Shown: in pieces, positions 43,705-55,762 of the stretch
How positions within the stretch are numbered: position 1 is the stretch's first letter
Layout of the letters: each line of letters begins with the position of its first letter
Assembly: GCA_930367215.1 (NCBI GenBank)
Contig: OV884059.1
Span: 61,289,393 to 61,353,392, forward strand
Length of the DNA: 64,000 nucleotides
Origin: Pollenia angustigena
Taxonomy: Eukaryota; Arthropoda; Insecta; Diptera; Polleniidae
Direction: 5' to 3'
The notes under the pieces: model-generated
What the model saw: only the letters and a program-made list of their open reading frames with translations
What the model was told of the DNA's origin: nothing
Database searches by the model: none
Made by a program: the position numbers and the translations under genes

Positions 43705-46063
43705 AGTATGTATTAATAAAACCGAATTTGGTGTTTCATTTGTTTTGGGGTAGGAGGTAACGTAAAGGAAGAAATTCTAGTTTTCCAGAAATTAGGTTTA
43801 GGGTAACATCAAGGAAAAAACTGCATAGATTATGAAAGTAGGTGTACTAAATGGTCAGTCAAAACTGGGATTTAATTTTTAAGTGGTTTAGAGGCAACGT
43901 CAAGGAAAAAACTGCATAGATTATGAAAGTAGACGTACTAAAGAATATAAATCGCTTTCCGTGCAAAAAATTGTTGGCCAGTTTTCCAGAAATCTGGGCT
44001 CATCCAAAATGGTCAGTATAAGCTGGGATTTAATCTTTAAGGGTGTTAGAGGTAACGTCAAGCGAAAAACTGGATAGATTATGAAATTAGACATACTAAA
44101 GAATATAAATCGCTTTCCGTGCAAAAAATTGCCGGGCCAGTTTTCCAGAAATCTGGGTTCATCCAAAATGGTCAGTAAAAACTGGGATTTAATTTTAAAG
44201 GGTGTTAGAGGTAACGTCAAGCAAAAAACTGGATAGATTATGAAAGTAAACGTACTAAAGAATATAAATCGCTTTCCGTGCAAAAAATTTCCGGGCCAGT
44301 TTTCCAGAAATCTGGGTTCCTCCAAAATGGTCAGTCAAAACTGGGATTTAATTTTTAAGGGTGTTAGAGGTAACGTCAAGGAAAAAACTGGATAGATTAT
44401 TAAAGTAGACGTACTAAAGAATATAAATCGCTTTCCGTGCAAAAAATTGCCGGGCCAGTTTTCCAGAAATCTGGGTTCATCCAAAATGGTCAGTAAAAAC
44501 TGGGATTTAATTTGTAAGGGTGTTAGAGGTAACGTCAAGGAAAAAACTGGACAAATTATGAAAGTAGACGTACTAAGGATTATAAATCAGTGCCCATGTT
44601 CTGTAACTCTCGCGTCAGTAAACTTTTCGATTGAAATGTGTGAAATGAAACAGAAATGCCATAAATTGAAACAAACAGCTGTTTTTCTCACTAAACTGTA
44701 TCTGCAACTTTTTTTGGCGAGTACTAGCTGTCACGTAAGGAAATTACTCGCCAAATTTCAGAAAAAGTGTGTCTGTAATATTTTTGTGCGAAAAGTTTCC
44801 GCTTTGAACTGTCAAATAAACTCACGTATAAAAACGGGGCGAGAAAAACTTGTAACACCAAAAAACACTTAAAAATGCAAAATACAAAGAATAATAATAA
44901 TAATAATATTTTGTTCTTGGCACATTTTTTTATTGTTTAATTATTTTGCTTTTAACATTTATATAAAATATACGAATGTTTTTAAATCGTTTGCAAACAA
45001 CAAACATTAAAGTCGCACTTTACATTATTTGGTAAAGCCGACGGTTCTAATTTCGCCGCCGTCGTTGAAAAATTTTCAATTTTAGTAAATTTTGGTCGCC
45101 GTCAACGTTATTTGTTACTGGCGTTTTCAATGTCTGCAATGTCACATCGGCTTCGAGTGCAATATTATGACATTTATAACGTAACGACGTAATCTCTTTT
45201 GATAGTTTTCGACATGAGTTACAGACACACTTTTTTCTCACTTTTCGAGGAACGATGGAATATTTTGTGTCACATCTTTTCGACGCGAGAAGTTCTCACT
45301 ATAGTTACAGAACATGGGTACAGGAAACTTTTCATTTTAGTGATAATGCTAGTAAGTTTACGGTTCTTGAATACGATGTGTAAAAAATCAATTTGGTATG
45401 GCAACTTTATACATATCAACAAATATTTAGCGCCTATTTTAGAGTTGCACAAATTGTTTCCCGCCAATAATGAAAAGGACGCCTTAAGCCATGTCTGTGA
45501 TAGAAAAGTAATACAAATTTTGCGCTTTTTAGCATTTACTTTATATAAAAATTTAATCCCAGTTTCTACTGACCATTTTGGATGAACCCAGATTTCTTAG
45601 TACGTCTACATACTTTCATAATCTATCCAGTTTTTTCCTTGACGTTACCTCTAACACCCTTAAATATTAAATCCCAGTTTTTACTGACCATTTTGGAGGA
45701 ACCCAGATTTCTAGAAAACTAGCCCGGCAATTTTTTGCACGGAAAGCGATTTATATTCTTTAGTAAGTCTACTTTAATAATCTATCCAGTTTTTTCCTTG
45801 ACGTAACATCTAACACCCTTAAAGATTAAATCCCAGCTTATACTGACCATTTTGGATGAGCCCAGATTTCTGGAAAACTGGCCCGGCAATGTTTTGCACG
45901 GAAAGCGATTTATATTCTTTAGTACGTCTGCTTTCATAAACTATCCAGTTTTTGCTTGACGTTACCCTAAACCTGATTTCTGGAACACTAGAATTTCTTC
46001 CTTGACGTTACCTCTCACCCCAAAAAAAATGAAATACCAAATTCGGTTTTATTAATACATACT
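43705..46063. mobile_element. Fold-back element with arms made of about 180-bp tandem repeats
   Basis: The outer ends are inverted: AGTATGTATTAATAAAACCG (43705) and the inverse ending at 46063. TTA flanks both sides (43702-43704 and 46064-46066). The left arm has four to five units of about 180 bp (ggtaacgtcaaggaaaaaac, agacgtactaaagaatataa, tttccagaaatctgggttca). The right arm (45540-46020) has the same units inverted, fewer in number. The spacer contains the MITE copy at 44588-45323. The organisation resembles Drosophila FB elements; a 3-bp TTA TSD would instead suit PIF/Harbinger, so the superfamily is open. Confidence 0.75.
44588..45323 (+). mobile_element. 0.7-kb fold-back MITE, copy B
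   Basis: Starts CAGTGCCCATGTTCTGTAAC and ends with the inverse of CTGTACCCATGTTCTGTAAC. Almost identical to copy C (55763-56492): an AAT microsatellite length difference and about two substitutions were seen. It lies next to the last tandem unit of the fold-back element's left arm, so it inserted into that element's centre. The ORFs inside (44447-44872, 45047-45585) are shadows. Confidence 0.88.
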
Positions 46064-46066
46064 TTA

Positions 46067-46660
46067 TATTTTTATTTAATCTTTATGATTTGTCTTTTTA
46101 TCATAAAAGAAGTCTTTTTTTATTAAAAATGTTTGTTTTTAGTTATAAATAAACTTAATTTAATTATTTGAATACTTTTATATACATATATTATATTTTT
46201 ATTATTGTTTAATAATTTTTTACTCCATTTCTGAGTAATTATTTGTTTAAAGTTATACTTCCTCATTTTAATTCGAACCCCCTAATTCTTAAGTTCCTAA
46301 ATTTTGAGTTCCCAAAAGCATTAAATTCCCATTTTTTGTTCATCCCTCAAAAGCACCAATTCAATTTTGCAAAACAACTTGTTTTGGGCAAAACGTGTCA
46401 AAGTGTTTCCATTATGTAAAACTCATGGTGAAATTACTACAAGGTGGCATCACTACGGCATCTGGTAATTTTTTGCTTAACTGTGGTGAGAACCCAAAGA
46501 TGTCATTTTTTTTGTTTACATTGCAGCCACACGATCAAGCTTTTCTTGATAGTCTTTTACATATACTGTTTGTCAAAATATGCAAAAATTGTCAGCTGTG
46601 ACGTAGGCTGCGCGCAAGTTGAAAGCAATTTACTTTTTCAAGATGTCGTCGCCGAGAAAA
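46067..46660. repeat. Dispersed repeat, copy of 4.9-5.24 kb in rearranged order
   Basis: 46205-46365 matches 5085-5235 inverted. 46530-46640 matches 4930-5010 directly. Between them, atggtgaaattactacaagg then tggca (46425-46448) recurs inverted at 54246-54285. This is a repeat family without recognisable protein. Confidence 0.5.
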
Positions 46661-46892
46661 CAACTCAAAATGTTTTGCTATTTTCCACTTTCGATTTTTC
46701 TGCACTGTAGGCTGTTCGAAGGGACTTTATTTTTTTCTTTACTTCTTCCACTGGCATTTTTGTTTCAGAAGCTATAGACTCGTAGGCTTTTATTTTCAAA
46801 TCATTTCGCCTATATGATGAAAGATTCATAAAATTTCATGGCTTCTGTACAGCTCTATGAATCGCAGAACATCATTTTGCTCATTAATTTTA
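46661..46892 (-). pseudogene. MADF-like domain fragment
   Basis: On the minus strand NDVLRFIELYRSHEIL is followed, after a small frameshift, by RNDLKIKAYESIASE and VEEVKKKIKSLRTAYSAEKS. This is the pattern of a MADF (Myb/SANT-like, DNA-binding) domain of the insect MADF family. The start and end are missing, there is a stop after HEIL, and downstream sequence is repeat DNA. It could be a fragment of a host gene or of a transposon accessory protein captured in a repeat. Confidence 0.6.
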
Positions 46893-48522
46893 TAAATAAA
46901 TTTTATTAATAAACATATTTCACTATTTTTTTAGGTTTTTAGTTAAAATTTTAAAATTCCCGCAACAATTTGTAAAAAAAAACTTCAGCTTTTGCCGGCA
47001 AAATATTTGTGAAAAAAAACAAAAACAACTTCAAATGAATTGTAATAAGATGTTTTCTAGAACGAAAATTGATACACTCACTGGCAAGAGAATTTTAGAG
47101 GCAAGTTCGTATCAATTTTTAAAAGTATGAGTGTATTGGTAAAAAAGTGTGAGTGTATTAAAACTTGATAGGCAAAACTTGATCGTGCCCTCAAGTTATG
47201 TTTAGAGGGTGTGTGTGAAACGGTAGCAAAGTTCTATGGTGAAATGAAATTTGTTTGTGGTAGAAAATTTTCATATTTGTGCTGTGTGAAATTGTAACAT
47301 TTTTGACAACGTAAAATTTTGACATAAAGAAAAAAACAATTACTAATAGTTTTGTGAAAATCTTTTGAAATTAATAAATAAAAAAAACGTTTACAAATAA
47401 TCATTTCAATTCTGTTGGAAATGAGATTGTCCCAACTATTTAAAGAATTCGTTCTGATATATTAACAATTTTTACAAAAAGTGTGGGCAAAAAAGCTTAT
47501 ACATATTTAAATACTTACATCTTGTATAATTCTTTTTAATTTTTTTGCCGCTGGTTCTGCTTCCATATTATTTTTATTTCGTTTAAACAAACTTGATGAA
47601 AAAAAAAAAATTTTTTGTGATTGTCAAAAATTTCTACACTAATGTCAAAATTTATACTAGCCCCTAGACCTAGTGAAATTTTATTCACCTCAATAGTGTC
47701 AAAATTTTACTTCCATGAGTACTTTCCCTGTAGTAAATAAAATAGTGAGTTGCAAAAAACACTAACTATAAATTAACTATTTTTCAAATGACTACAAATT
47801 GGTTTAAATCTCATGCAGATATAAACCAAACATATTGCATAGAGGCACACGTTAAACACAAATAAAAGCAAAATAAGTAAAACAAGCATGCCATGAAGTC
47901 AAATGAAAAAAAATATTACAAACACATTTAAATAATTAAAAATAATTGAAAATTTAATCAATACAAATCTATTAATGTACAAGCAATTATGTAGCGTTTT
48001 TATTTCAGCATGTATTATACATCATCATGTTAATGTGGCAACACTTGCATCAAGTCGACGTGTGTTTTGTTTTGCTCTGTTGTAAAAGACTAATTTTGAG
48101 TGTTTTGAACGTTTTTAAAAATCAAAAGCCTGTTTAAAATATTTTCGGTGTTTTCCGTCGTGCTGGTGTAATATAGTATAGTTCCTGGTTATTATCTATT
48201 TGTCGCAAATTCGTATTTGTGATTTATTTTGTTGGATTCATGATTTTTTTTTTGTAATTGTAAAAGTCTACACATATTAAAAACTTAAATATACAACTGT
48301 TTTAACAGCTGATCGATTTGCTAATCAACATATACAACTGTGAACGCACGGGGTCGCTATTGCCGACATTACTTAGTTCCAACTGTATTGGTTTGTGTAT
48401 TGGCTAATTTATTTTTCGGTGTCGCCCTCTGTTAACGACTAGATTACTGTTCATCAAGTCTAACCCAGTAAACAATAATATTTAAAAATTATTGCTTTTA
48501 AAAACACTAACATATATTATTT
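46893..48522. other. AT-rich, no gene seen
   Basis: No coding region is recognised. At 47210-47240 a sequence (GGGTGTGTGTGAAACGGTAG then CAA) matches, inverted, 53175-53200. The pair could be ends of a decayed element, but no TSD is convincing. The stretch 48030-48522 just upstream of the LINE ORF1 is probably the LINE's 5' UTR. Confidence 0.4.
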
Positions 48523-48528
48523 TTGACT

Positions 48529-48855
48529 ATGGATTGTTTGAATGTTAACTGTAATATATCTGGTGATGATCGTATGATATCCTGTTGGCTTTGCTCAGGA
48601 TATTATCACCTTAAATGTACAAAACTGAAGGCCCGGGATGCGGATGCGATTGCTGATCAAGCCAAGTCTCTTCAATGGTGTTGTGTTAACTGCAAAATAA
48701 TAAATATGGAAATCTACAAGTTTTTTAAAAGCTATAAAAATGAATTCGACCAACTTAGTAAAATAAATTATCTAAATTTGGTAAATTATTTACAGAATTT
48801 TCTAATTTGGAAAAATTCGAATCTACGCAAGATCGTTCATCTCCTAAGCTGCTAA
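48529..48855 (+). CDS. LINE ORF1 fragment with PHD-like finger
   Basis: Zinc ligands: CNVNCNIS, MISCWLCSGYYHLKC (C-x2-C, H-x2-C) and WCCVNC, as in PHD-finger ORF1 proteins. The frame ends after about 110 codons at 48855. Two nearby ATGs (48523 and 48529) are equally possible starts. After the stop, low-complexity Ser/Thr-rich sequence in another frame (48880-49000) is probably ORF1 tail. Same type as 24042-24398 but clearly diverged. Confidence 0.75.
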   Translation: MDCLNVNCNISGDDRMISCWLCSGYYHLKCTKLKARDADAIADQAKSLQWCCVNCKIINMEIYKFFKSYKNEFDQLSKINYLNLVNYLQNFLIWKNSNLRKIVHLLSC

Positions 48856-49004
48856 AACTGCTATTAAATCTTCTGCAACTGCTTTAAATTTAATATCGTC
48901 AATTCAAACACCAACGACTTCGGTCGGAGTTAATTATAATGTGGTGTCTATATCATCTACATCTTTGAATGTTCCTGCTCTAGAGTCCAATACCCCGAAT
49001 TCGG

Positions 49005-51640
49005 ATGTTAACTTATGGCGGTGGAGTTCTTATTGCGGTTGCAAATAGTTTATATGCAGAACGTATAAATTTTGATTCATTAGTGGATATTGAATTCATC
49101 GCTGTTGTAATCAAGCTAAAGCATAAAAGGTTTATAGTAACATGTTCATACATTCCTCCATCTTCCTCGCAGTCTCTTTACATTCAACACGCTGAAGCTA
49201 TTAAATATATTGCTCAATTTTCTAATGAATTGGATACCCTTATAGTTATGGGTGACTTTAATTTACCTTCATTATCTTGGAAATTTGTCCCAGATTAAAC
49301 TTAGTGACAGTTCAAAGGATTTTATCAACATGTTACAGGACATGGGTCTTTTTCAAATAAACGGAGTAATAAATGATTTTTCGAAAATTCTTGATTTAAT
49401 ATTGGTAACTGATAAAGGTGACTGTAATGTTAATCGCACAATCCCTGTAACTACTCCTGAAGACCGTTTTGATCCTGCTATTGAGCTAATCATAAACCTG
49501 CCATTGGAACACAATTATTTACTGCCTACCATACACGAAAAAGTTTTTGCATTTAAACAAACAAACTACAATGCACTAAATGAATTAATCGTAAATGTAG
49601 ACTGGAATAGCATTTCCTTCTGAAAAAAATACACATATGGATCACATATTTAAGGTGCTTTACAATAAACTTTTTGATTTTATGGATTTATGTATTCCAA
49701 AATATAGAATGAAATCTGAATCTGGCCCACCTTGGAATAATAGGCAATTATCTCGGGCTAAAAATAATAAAAATAAATGCTACAAAAAATTCAAACGTTC
49801 TGGATCTTCTGTTGATTATGCAAGATATGCTGTAAGTCGAGCTCAATATACAAGAACAAATAAGTTATGCTATGCACTTTACTTGAATAATATAAAATAT
49901 GATCCGAAATCATTATACAATTTTATAAATTAAAAAAAAAAGAACAACTGGTTATCCTACAGTGATGAAATTTAATCAAAATGAATCATGTGATGCAACT
50001 TGTATAAGTGATTTGTTCGCTGATTTTTTTTCTACCACTTATTCAGATGCTACCTATGATAAAAATGGAAATTATCCGTTTCCGATAGCAGAAAATCCAG
50101 CTATATCAATTTCGTTTTTTGATACCCAAACTGTCGCAAATGGTCTAAAAAAGCTAAAATTCTCGTACAAATATGGTCCTGATAAGATCCCGAGTAAAAT
50201 TTTGATTATGTGTGCTGAAGCCTTATCTATCCCGTTAACGATATTGTTCAATACTTCAATTAAATTTGGGTATTTTCCGAAAATTTGGAAGGAATCTTTT
50301 ATTGTTCCTTTGTTTAAGTCTGGCACTAGATCTGATATTGAAAATTACCGTGGTATTGCAAAACTTAATATCATACCTAAATTTTTTGAAAAATTAATAA
50401 CGGAAAATTTATATTACCAAATCTCAAGCATAATATCTCCATATCAACACGGATTTAAAAAAGGTTGCTCTACCACTACAAACCTTCTTCAGCTCACAAT
50501 TGCTATCAATCGTGGTTTTTTCGCAAGGAATCAAACAGATGTTATCTACACTGATTTCAGCAAAGCTTTTGACAAAGTCAATCATGCTCTTTTGATCAAG
50601 AAGCTTCAAATAATAGGATTTACAGATCTTACCTTAAAGTGGATTTACTCTTATTTATCGAATAGGGTCCAAACTGTCCATTTTAATAAAACTTTTTCTA
50701 GAAAAATAAATGTGCCATCAGGCACAGCCACCTTGGACCAGCCACCTTGGACCTATATTATTCTTGCTTTTTATAAACGATTTACCTGGAGTTATAAAGT
50801 TTTCAAATGTTCTGATGTATGCTGACGATGTTAATATATTTTTAACTTACAACCATGTGTTAGATTACCAACGCCTACAAGATGATCTAAGTTGTTTTTA
50901 TGAATGGTGTAAAGCAAACTTAATTGAGCTTAATTTAAAGAAGTGTAAACTAATGCGTTTTTCAAGAAATAATCCAGCTATAGTATATTACTTCCTAGGT
51001 GGTATTCAAGTTGATGCAGTTGAAAATTTCCTTGATCTTGGAATACTACTTGACCCTAAACTTAGCTTTAATTCGCATATTACGTTTATGATAAATAAAG
51101 CTAGAGGAACACTTGGATACATAAAACGGTAGGCAAGAGAGTTCGATGATCCGTATATTACGAAAACCTTATATATGGCACTTGTAAGGCCGATTCTTGA
51201 ATATGGATCGATTATATGGGACCCCATTTACCAAACTTATTCAAATTTACAAATGTACAGAAACAATTTCTGCTCTTCTGTCTTCGCGGATTACACTTTA
51301 ACCCACTAACCTTGCCCTCATACACATCTCGACTGGCTCTGATAAAGCTCCCTACTTTAAAAAGTTGTAGAACAATGCTGAATGTATCGTTTATTCTGAA
51401 CATTATTAATGGTGATATCTGCGCTGGATTTTTAATTAATGAGATTTCATTTAATATTCCTCAACGACCATCTCGAAATTTCATACCATTATCCATTAAA
51501 TTCTTTAGAGCTGATTATGGTGATGCTGATCCTCTTAGAAGAATGTGTTACACTTTCAATCAATTATATAGATTTATTGATTATTCGTTGGATCCAAAGT
51601 CAATAAGTAGATTAATAATTGCTTTTCTTAATTGATGATA
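49005..51640 (+). pseudogene. LINE ORF2 (partial endonuclease, RT)
   Basis: The endonuclease enters at YGGGVLIAVANSLYAERINF and has TLIVMGDFNLPSLSW. The frame shifts near 49270, 49630 and 49935. RT has KYGPDKIPSKIL, SFIVPLFKSGTRSDIENYRG, IISPYQHGFKKGCSTTTNLL, IYTDFSKAFDKVNHALLIKK and the catalytic MYADDVNIF (50815-50841). At 50725-50752 a 14-bp direct duplication (GCCACCTTGGACCA/GCCACCTTGGACCT) shifts the frame inside the VPQG-like block. An in-frame TAG is at 51130-51132 and another frameshift near 51220. The C-terminus ends at 51635. Confidence 0.87.
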
Positions 51641-53602
51641 AAATTTGTGTAATGTAATCAAATGTTAGTTATAGTCTATTTTATTTAAGTGTAATTTTAA
51701 ATGTCTAAAATGTCTGTAAGGATTAATCCATAGACAACAAATAAATAAATAAATAAATAAATCATTTAAAGCAATTTGATGCAAAATTTGCTTAAATGAT
51801 TTTTTCTATATAAATATATGTACATATATATAAAAATATACATTCATATGTTTATATGTACATATATTTTTTTGACAAAAAATTTTTTAAATTCACTACA
51901 AATTGGTTGAAAAATAAGTAGTTAGTAGTCAATTTAAAAGTCATGCAAAGATGGTCAATTGACTACTGCCTATGATATGCCCATGTTAAAGTAATGAGTC
52001 GTCGACAAGGAAAAAAGTCACTTAATCAACTAGATGTGGTTATAAAAAAACCAGTTTGAAGTTACTTCAAAATGTGTTTGACTTCCTACAGGGTTGAATG
52101 AAAATTGTGTATAACAATTAAAATATTTGCAAAAAATAAATCGTATTTGGTTTTTATATGTGTGTCTTTAGGTGTGCTAATAGTTTTTTTTTTTTTTTTA
52201 ATAATAAATAAAAACAAAAATAATTGTGTATGTGACCACGTCGTGTGTACGTTTGAAAAATGCGTTTATCTTTGACATGCACTTGTGCGCCTCTTTCTTT
52301 AAACCGCCAAAGGACTTGTTGTGAAAAAAAAGTGGGAAAACAATTGTTTTTAATTCAAAAAACATTAAAATTTTAAGTATGAATCTTGTAGTAATTTTTC
52401 ATAATATTTTTCGTTTTATTTGTTGCATATCAGCGTTGCCACTGAAAATAAGTCGTAGAACAATGCTGAATGTATCGTTTATTCTGAACATTATTAATGG
52501 TGATATCTGCGCTGGATTTTTAATTAATGAGATTTCATTTAATATTCCTCAAAGACCATCTCGAAATTTCATACCATTATCCATTAAATTCTTTAGAGCT
52601 AATTATGGTGATGCTGACCCTCTTAGAAGAATGTGTTACACTTTCAATCAATTATATAGATTTATTGATTATTCGTTGGATCCAAAGTCAATAAGTAGAT
52701 TAATAGTTGCTTTTCTTAATTGATGATAAAATTTGTGTAATGTAATCAAATGTTAGTTATAGTCTATTTTATTTAAGTGTAATTTTAAATGTCTAAAATG
52801 TCTGTAAGGATTAATCCATAGACAACAAATAAATAAATAAATCATTTAAAGCAATTTGATGCAAAATTTGCTTAAATGATTATTTCTATATAAATATACA
52901 TATATATACATATATATAAAAATATACATTCATATGTTTATATGTACATATATTTTTTTGACAAAAAATTTTTTAAATTCACTACAAATTGGTTGAAAAA
53001 TAAGTAGTTAGTAGTCAATTTAAAGTCATGCAAAGATGGCCAATTGACTACTGCCTATGACATGCCCATGTTAAAATAATGAGTCGTCGACAAGGAAAAA
53101 AGTCACTTAATCAACTAGATGTGGTTATAAAAAAACCAGTTTAAAGTTACTTCAAAATGTGTTTGACTTCCTACAGGGTTGCTACCGTTTCACACACACC
53201 CAGATTCTTGAAAAAAAAAATTAAAAAAAAAATAATTTTTGTGCGGTTTTTGAATGAAAATTGTGTATAACAATTAAAATATTTGCAAAAAATAAATCGT
53301 ATTTGGTTTTTATGTGTGTGTCTTTAGGTGTGCTAATAGTTTTTTTTTTTTTTTTAATAATAAATAAAAACAAAAATAATTGTGTATGTGACCACGTCGT
53401 GTGTACGTTTGAAAAATGCGTTTATTTTTGACATGCACTTGTGCGCCTCTTTCTTTAAACCGCCAAAGGACTTGTAGTGAAAAAAGTGGAAAAACAATTG
53501 TTTTTAATTCAAAAAACATTAAAATTTTAAGTATGAATCTTTTAGTAATTTTTCATAATATTTTTCGTTTTATTTGTTGCATATCAGCGTTGCCACTGAA
53601 AA
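51367..53602 (+). repeat. 1,088-bp tandem duplication of LINE 3' end plus flank
   Basis: Unit 1 starts at gtagaacaatgctgaatg (51367) and unit 2 at 52455. Both contain the last 80 or so codons of LINE ORF2, the 3' UTR, an AAAT tail, and about 600-700 bp of flanking DNA ending at cagcgttgccactgaaaa (52431 and 53587). The copies are about 98% alike. Unit 2 has a shorter AAAT tail and an extra 75-80 bp (53176-53253) starting CTACCGTTTCACACACACCC. The ORF 52379-52723 is the second copy of the LINE C-terminus. Confidence 0.88.
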
Positions 53603-54329
53603 TTTTCTATTCGACCAAACTTGTTAACCAAAATCCTTTGGACTTGACCAGTTTTCTATTTATGTTCCAGCAATGATACATTTAACGGCTACTTTAAGCA
53701 AGTTCAGTTATAATTAACTACCATTATAGCTGTAGTTTTTTTATATACCTTTAATATAAAATTAAAAATTATTTTGCTTCTACACAAAATTTTTAATTTT
53801 TGAGTTAGCATTTAAATTTTGAGTTTACATATGGCCGTAGGTAAATTATGAACCGACCTTGAATGCACAATTTGTTTAATAACGAAATTGTTTTAGAATT
53901 CCTTCTTCGTAATGCTTAGCTTTCTGTTTCTTTTCGCCCTTCCAGACATAACATTCCCTTTAGACTTCAATATTTTCATTCTCATTATGCAATGTTTATA
54001 CGTGTATTGATTTCTATGATCCTTTTAGCATCAAAAATTACCACTTTAATATCTTAAAATAGCTTTTCGATTTTGTTACATATGTATTAAACGTGTAACA
54101 TTTCCCCAATCCTACCAAGCGAAAATTATCGGAAAATGTTGTCGGAAAAGACAAACAATGGCAACGTTGCTGCACATAATTTTTGACAGCACGGAGTTTA
54201 TTACACAAACAAATTTGCCTGTTTTTGTTGTATTGTTGTACAACAACACCTAGCGCTGCCACCTTGTAGTAATTTCACCATGGTAAAACTGGTTTTGGTG
54301 TTCGAATTTTCGAATCAATTTGACATTTA
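53603..54329. other. No gene seen; repeat fragment near 54246-54300
   Basis: AT-rich DNA between the duplication and the BEL element. A piece at 54246-54285 matches 46425-46448 inverted. No coding call is supportable. Confidence 0.4.
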
Positions 54330-54788
54330 TGTTGTAAACAAACATGAAAGCCAAAAAAATATTAAAAGTAAATATTCTTTTTTAGAAAGTATCTGTTATT
54401 TAAATGCGCTAAAAAGTAAAAAATAAATTAAAAGTGTTGCGCCATAATACGTTAATAATATAAATTTTGAATTTAAATAATAATAATAATAACAATAATA
54501 ATACCAAAACATGAATTTAATAATACTTACAATATAATACTAATTTGATTTTATAATTACCTGTAAACTCTAAAGTTGCTTAATATGTTAAATATAACTG
54601 TATTGCTGGATTTAGAACAAATACACATAGTTAAGCATCTTTTGTACATAAGAAATAATAAATACCTAAATACTTGCAAAGTGAATTCTAAATCAATCGG
54701 TTGCGTTTTATTTTAGTAAAGTTTTAAAGTGCCCAAATAAATTTTAAATTAAATTTTAATTTTCTTAAAAAATATTAAGAATAAACAT
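54330..54788 (+). repeat. Probable 5' LTR of the BEL element
   Basis: Inferred limits: a TGT-type start at 54330 (TGTTGTAAAC) and an ACA end at about 54788, three bases before the primer site. An AATAAA signal lies near 54735. The matching 3' LTR is outside the window, so neither the length nor the start can be proven. Confidence 0.5.
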
Positions 54789-54791
54789 TTT

Positions 54792-54809
54792 GGCGCCCGA
54801 GCAGGGACT
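54792..54809 (+). promoter_or_regulatory. Primer-binding site, tRNA-Lys type
   Basis: TGGCGCCCGAGCAGGGAC differs by one base from the standard tRNA-Lys primer complement. It is placed right after the presumed LTR end. Confidence 0.75.
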
Positions 54810-55120
54810 CTTTAAAACAAAAAATTTGATAAATTATTTCAAATTTAATATTTACAAAAAGTTAAACACATACATACAGTTAAAAAGTTAACAAAAATAC
54901 AAACAAATAAGTTTAAAATTTAACCAAATAAAAAACCTTTTGATAAACTATTTCAAAAGTTTAAAGTTTTATCAAAAACAATTGTGAAGTGTTGTGTTAA
55001 AAACCATTTTATTAAAGTTAAAACTTAATAAAACACAAATTCAAAACAATAAACAATATACAAAACAATAAAAACATTAACCACTGGTCTACATCAACAT
55101 CGATTGATCCAGATTCCTAG

Positions 55121-55195
55121 ATGCCTCGTCGTTGCCGTTGCATTATTTGTAAAGCAGAGAGAAACCAGGGGAGTAACTCAGAATCTGAACCAGAG
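55121..55195 (+). CDS. Candidate small leader exon/uORF of the BEL element
   Basis: ATG at 55121 opens a short, basic, cysteine-containing frame (MPRRCRCIICKAERNQG). It runs into a good splice-donor-like site (CAGAG|GTAAAA, donor at 55196). A good acceptor (TTTTGGTATTTCAG) ends at 56896, 37 bp before the gag ATG. This would make a 1.7-kb leader intron that contains MITE copy C. Splicing is an inference from the site sequences only. Confidence 0.35.
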
Positions 55196-55762
55196 GTAAA
55201 AAGTGTAAAAAATATTTGTGTTATTACCTTAAATTTGTAAATTAATCAAATTTAAAGATTTTTGTAATTTAATCAAAAATTATTTCACTGTGCAAGTCGA
55301 ACACAAGCAATATTTTTTACACTTTATTGTGAAACAATTTATTTATTTAATAATAATTTTATTAAAAACCACCCTTAAAAGTGAAACAATCGCGAGTGTT
55401 AACATTTAATAATAAACATATTTATACACACACGCACTTGTATAATTTGGTCTCTTTTATTACTGAGAGATAGAAAATAAATTTATTCTTTTTACCGTCG
55501 GCATTTTACCGTAGCAACAAATTATTCATATTTATATTTTTGCACGTAAAATTAAACGAAAATATTCGCGAGTGTTAATTCTTTAATTTTATAAAATAAT
55601 TAATTAATGCTAAATTTATTATCTTTGTTTTCTTTTATTTTTACATTCGTTTGTCAATTTTCAAGATCACGGTTTAATTCCATACGTTCCTATACCATTT
55701 AATAGTAATATCAGCTGTACAGTGTGAAGCATTCACACTAGCATCGAAAAGTTAAATTAATA

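Larger units (their letters stand above)
48523..51765 (+). mobile_element. Third CR1-like LINE (PHD ORF1, internally deleted)
   Basis: PHD-type ORF1, endonuclease, RT and a tail of AAAT repeats (51740-51765). The 5' limit and TSD are not defined because the 3' side is involved in a tandem duplication. The region between ORF1 and the middle of the endonuclease (near 49005) is missing, so an internal deletion joined them. Confidence 0.82.

Noticed and set aside
43921..44538. Repetitive minus-strand ORFs with a repeated ENWPGNFLHGKRF peptide
   Set aside because: They follow from the 180-bp repeat unit being a multiple of three; no domain, and the units are the arms of a fold-back element.
43740..44580. 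CRISPR-like direct repeats
   Set aside because: Units are about 180 bp, contiguous and diverged, in a eukaryotic context; no short repeat/spacer pattern.
44447..45585. ORFs inside MITE copies B and C (also 55811-56047, 56216-56410, 13643-14155)
   Set aside because: They occur in non-coding fold-back MITE sequence and have no recognisable domain; frames differ between copies because of the repeat structure only.
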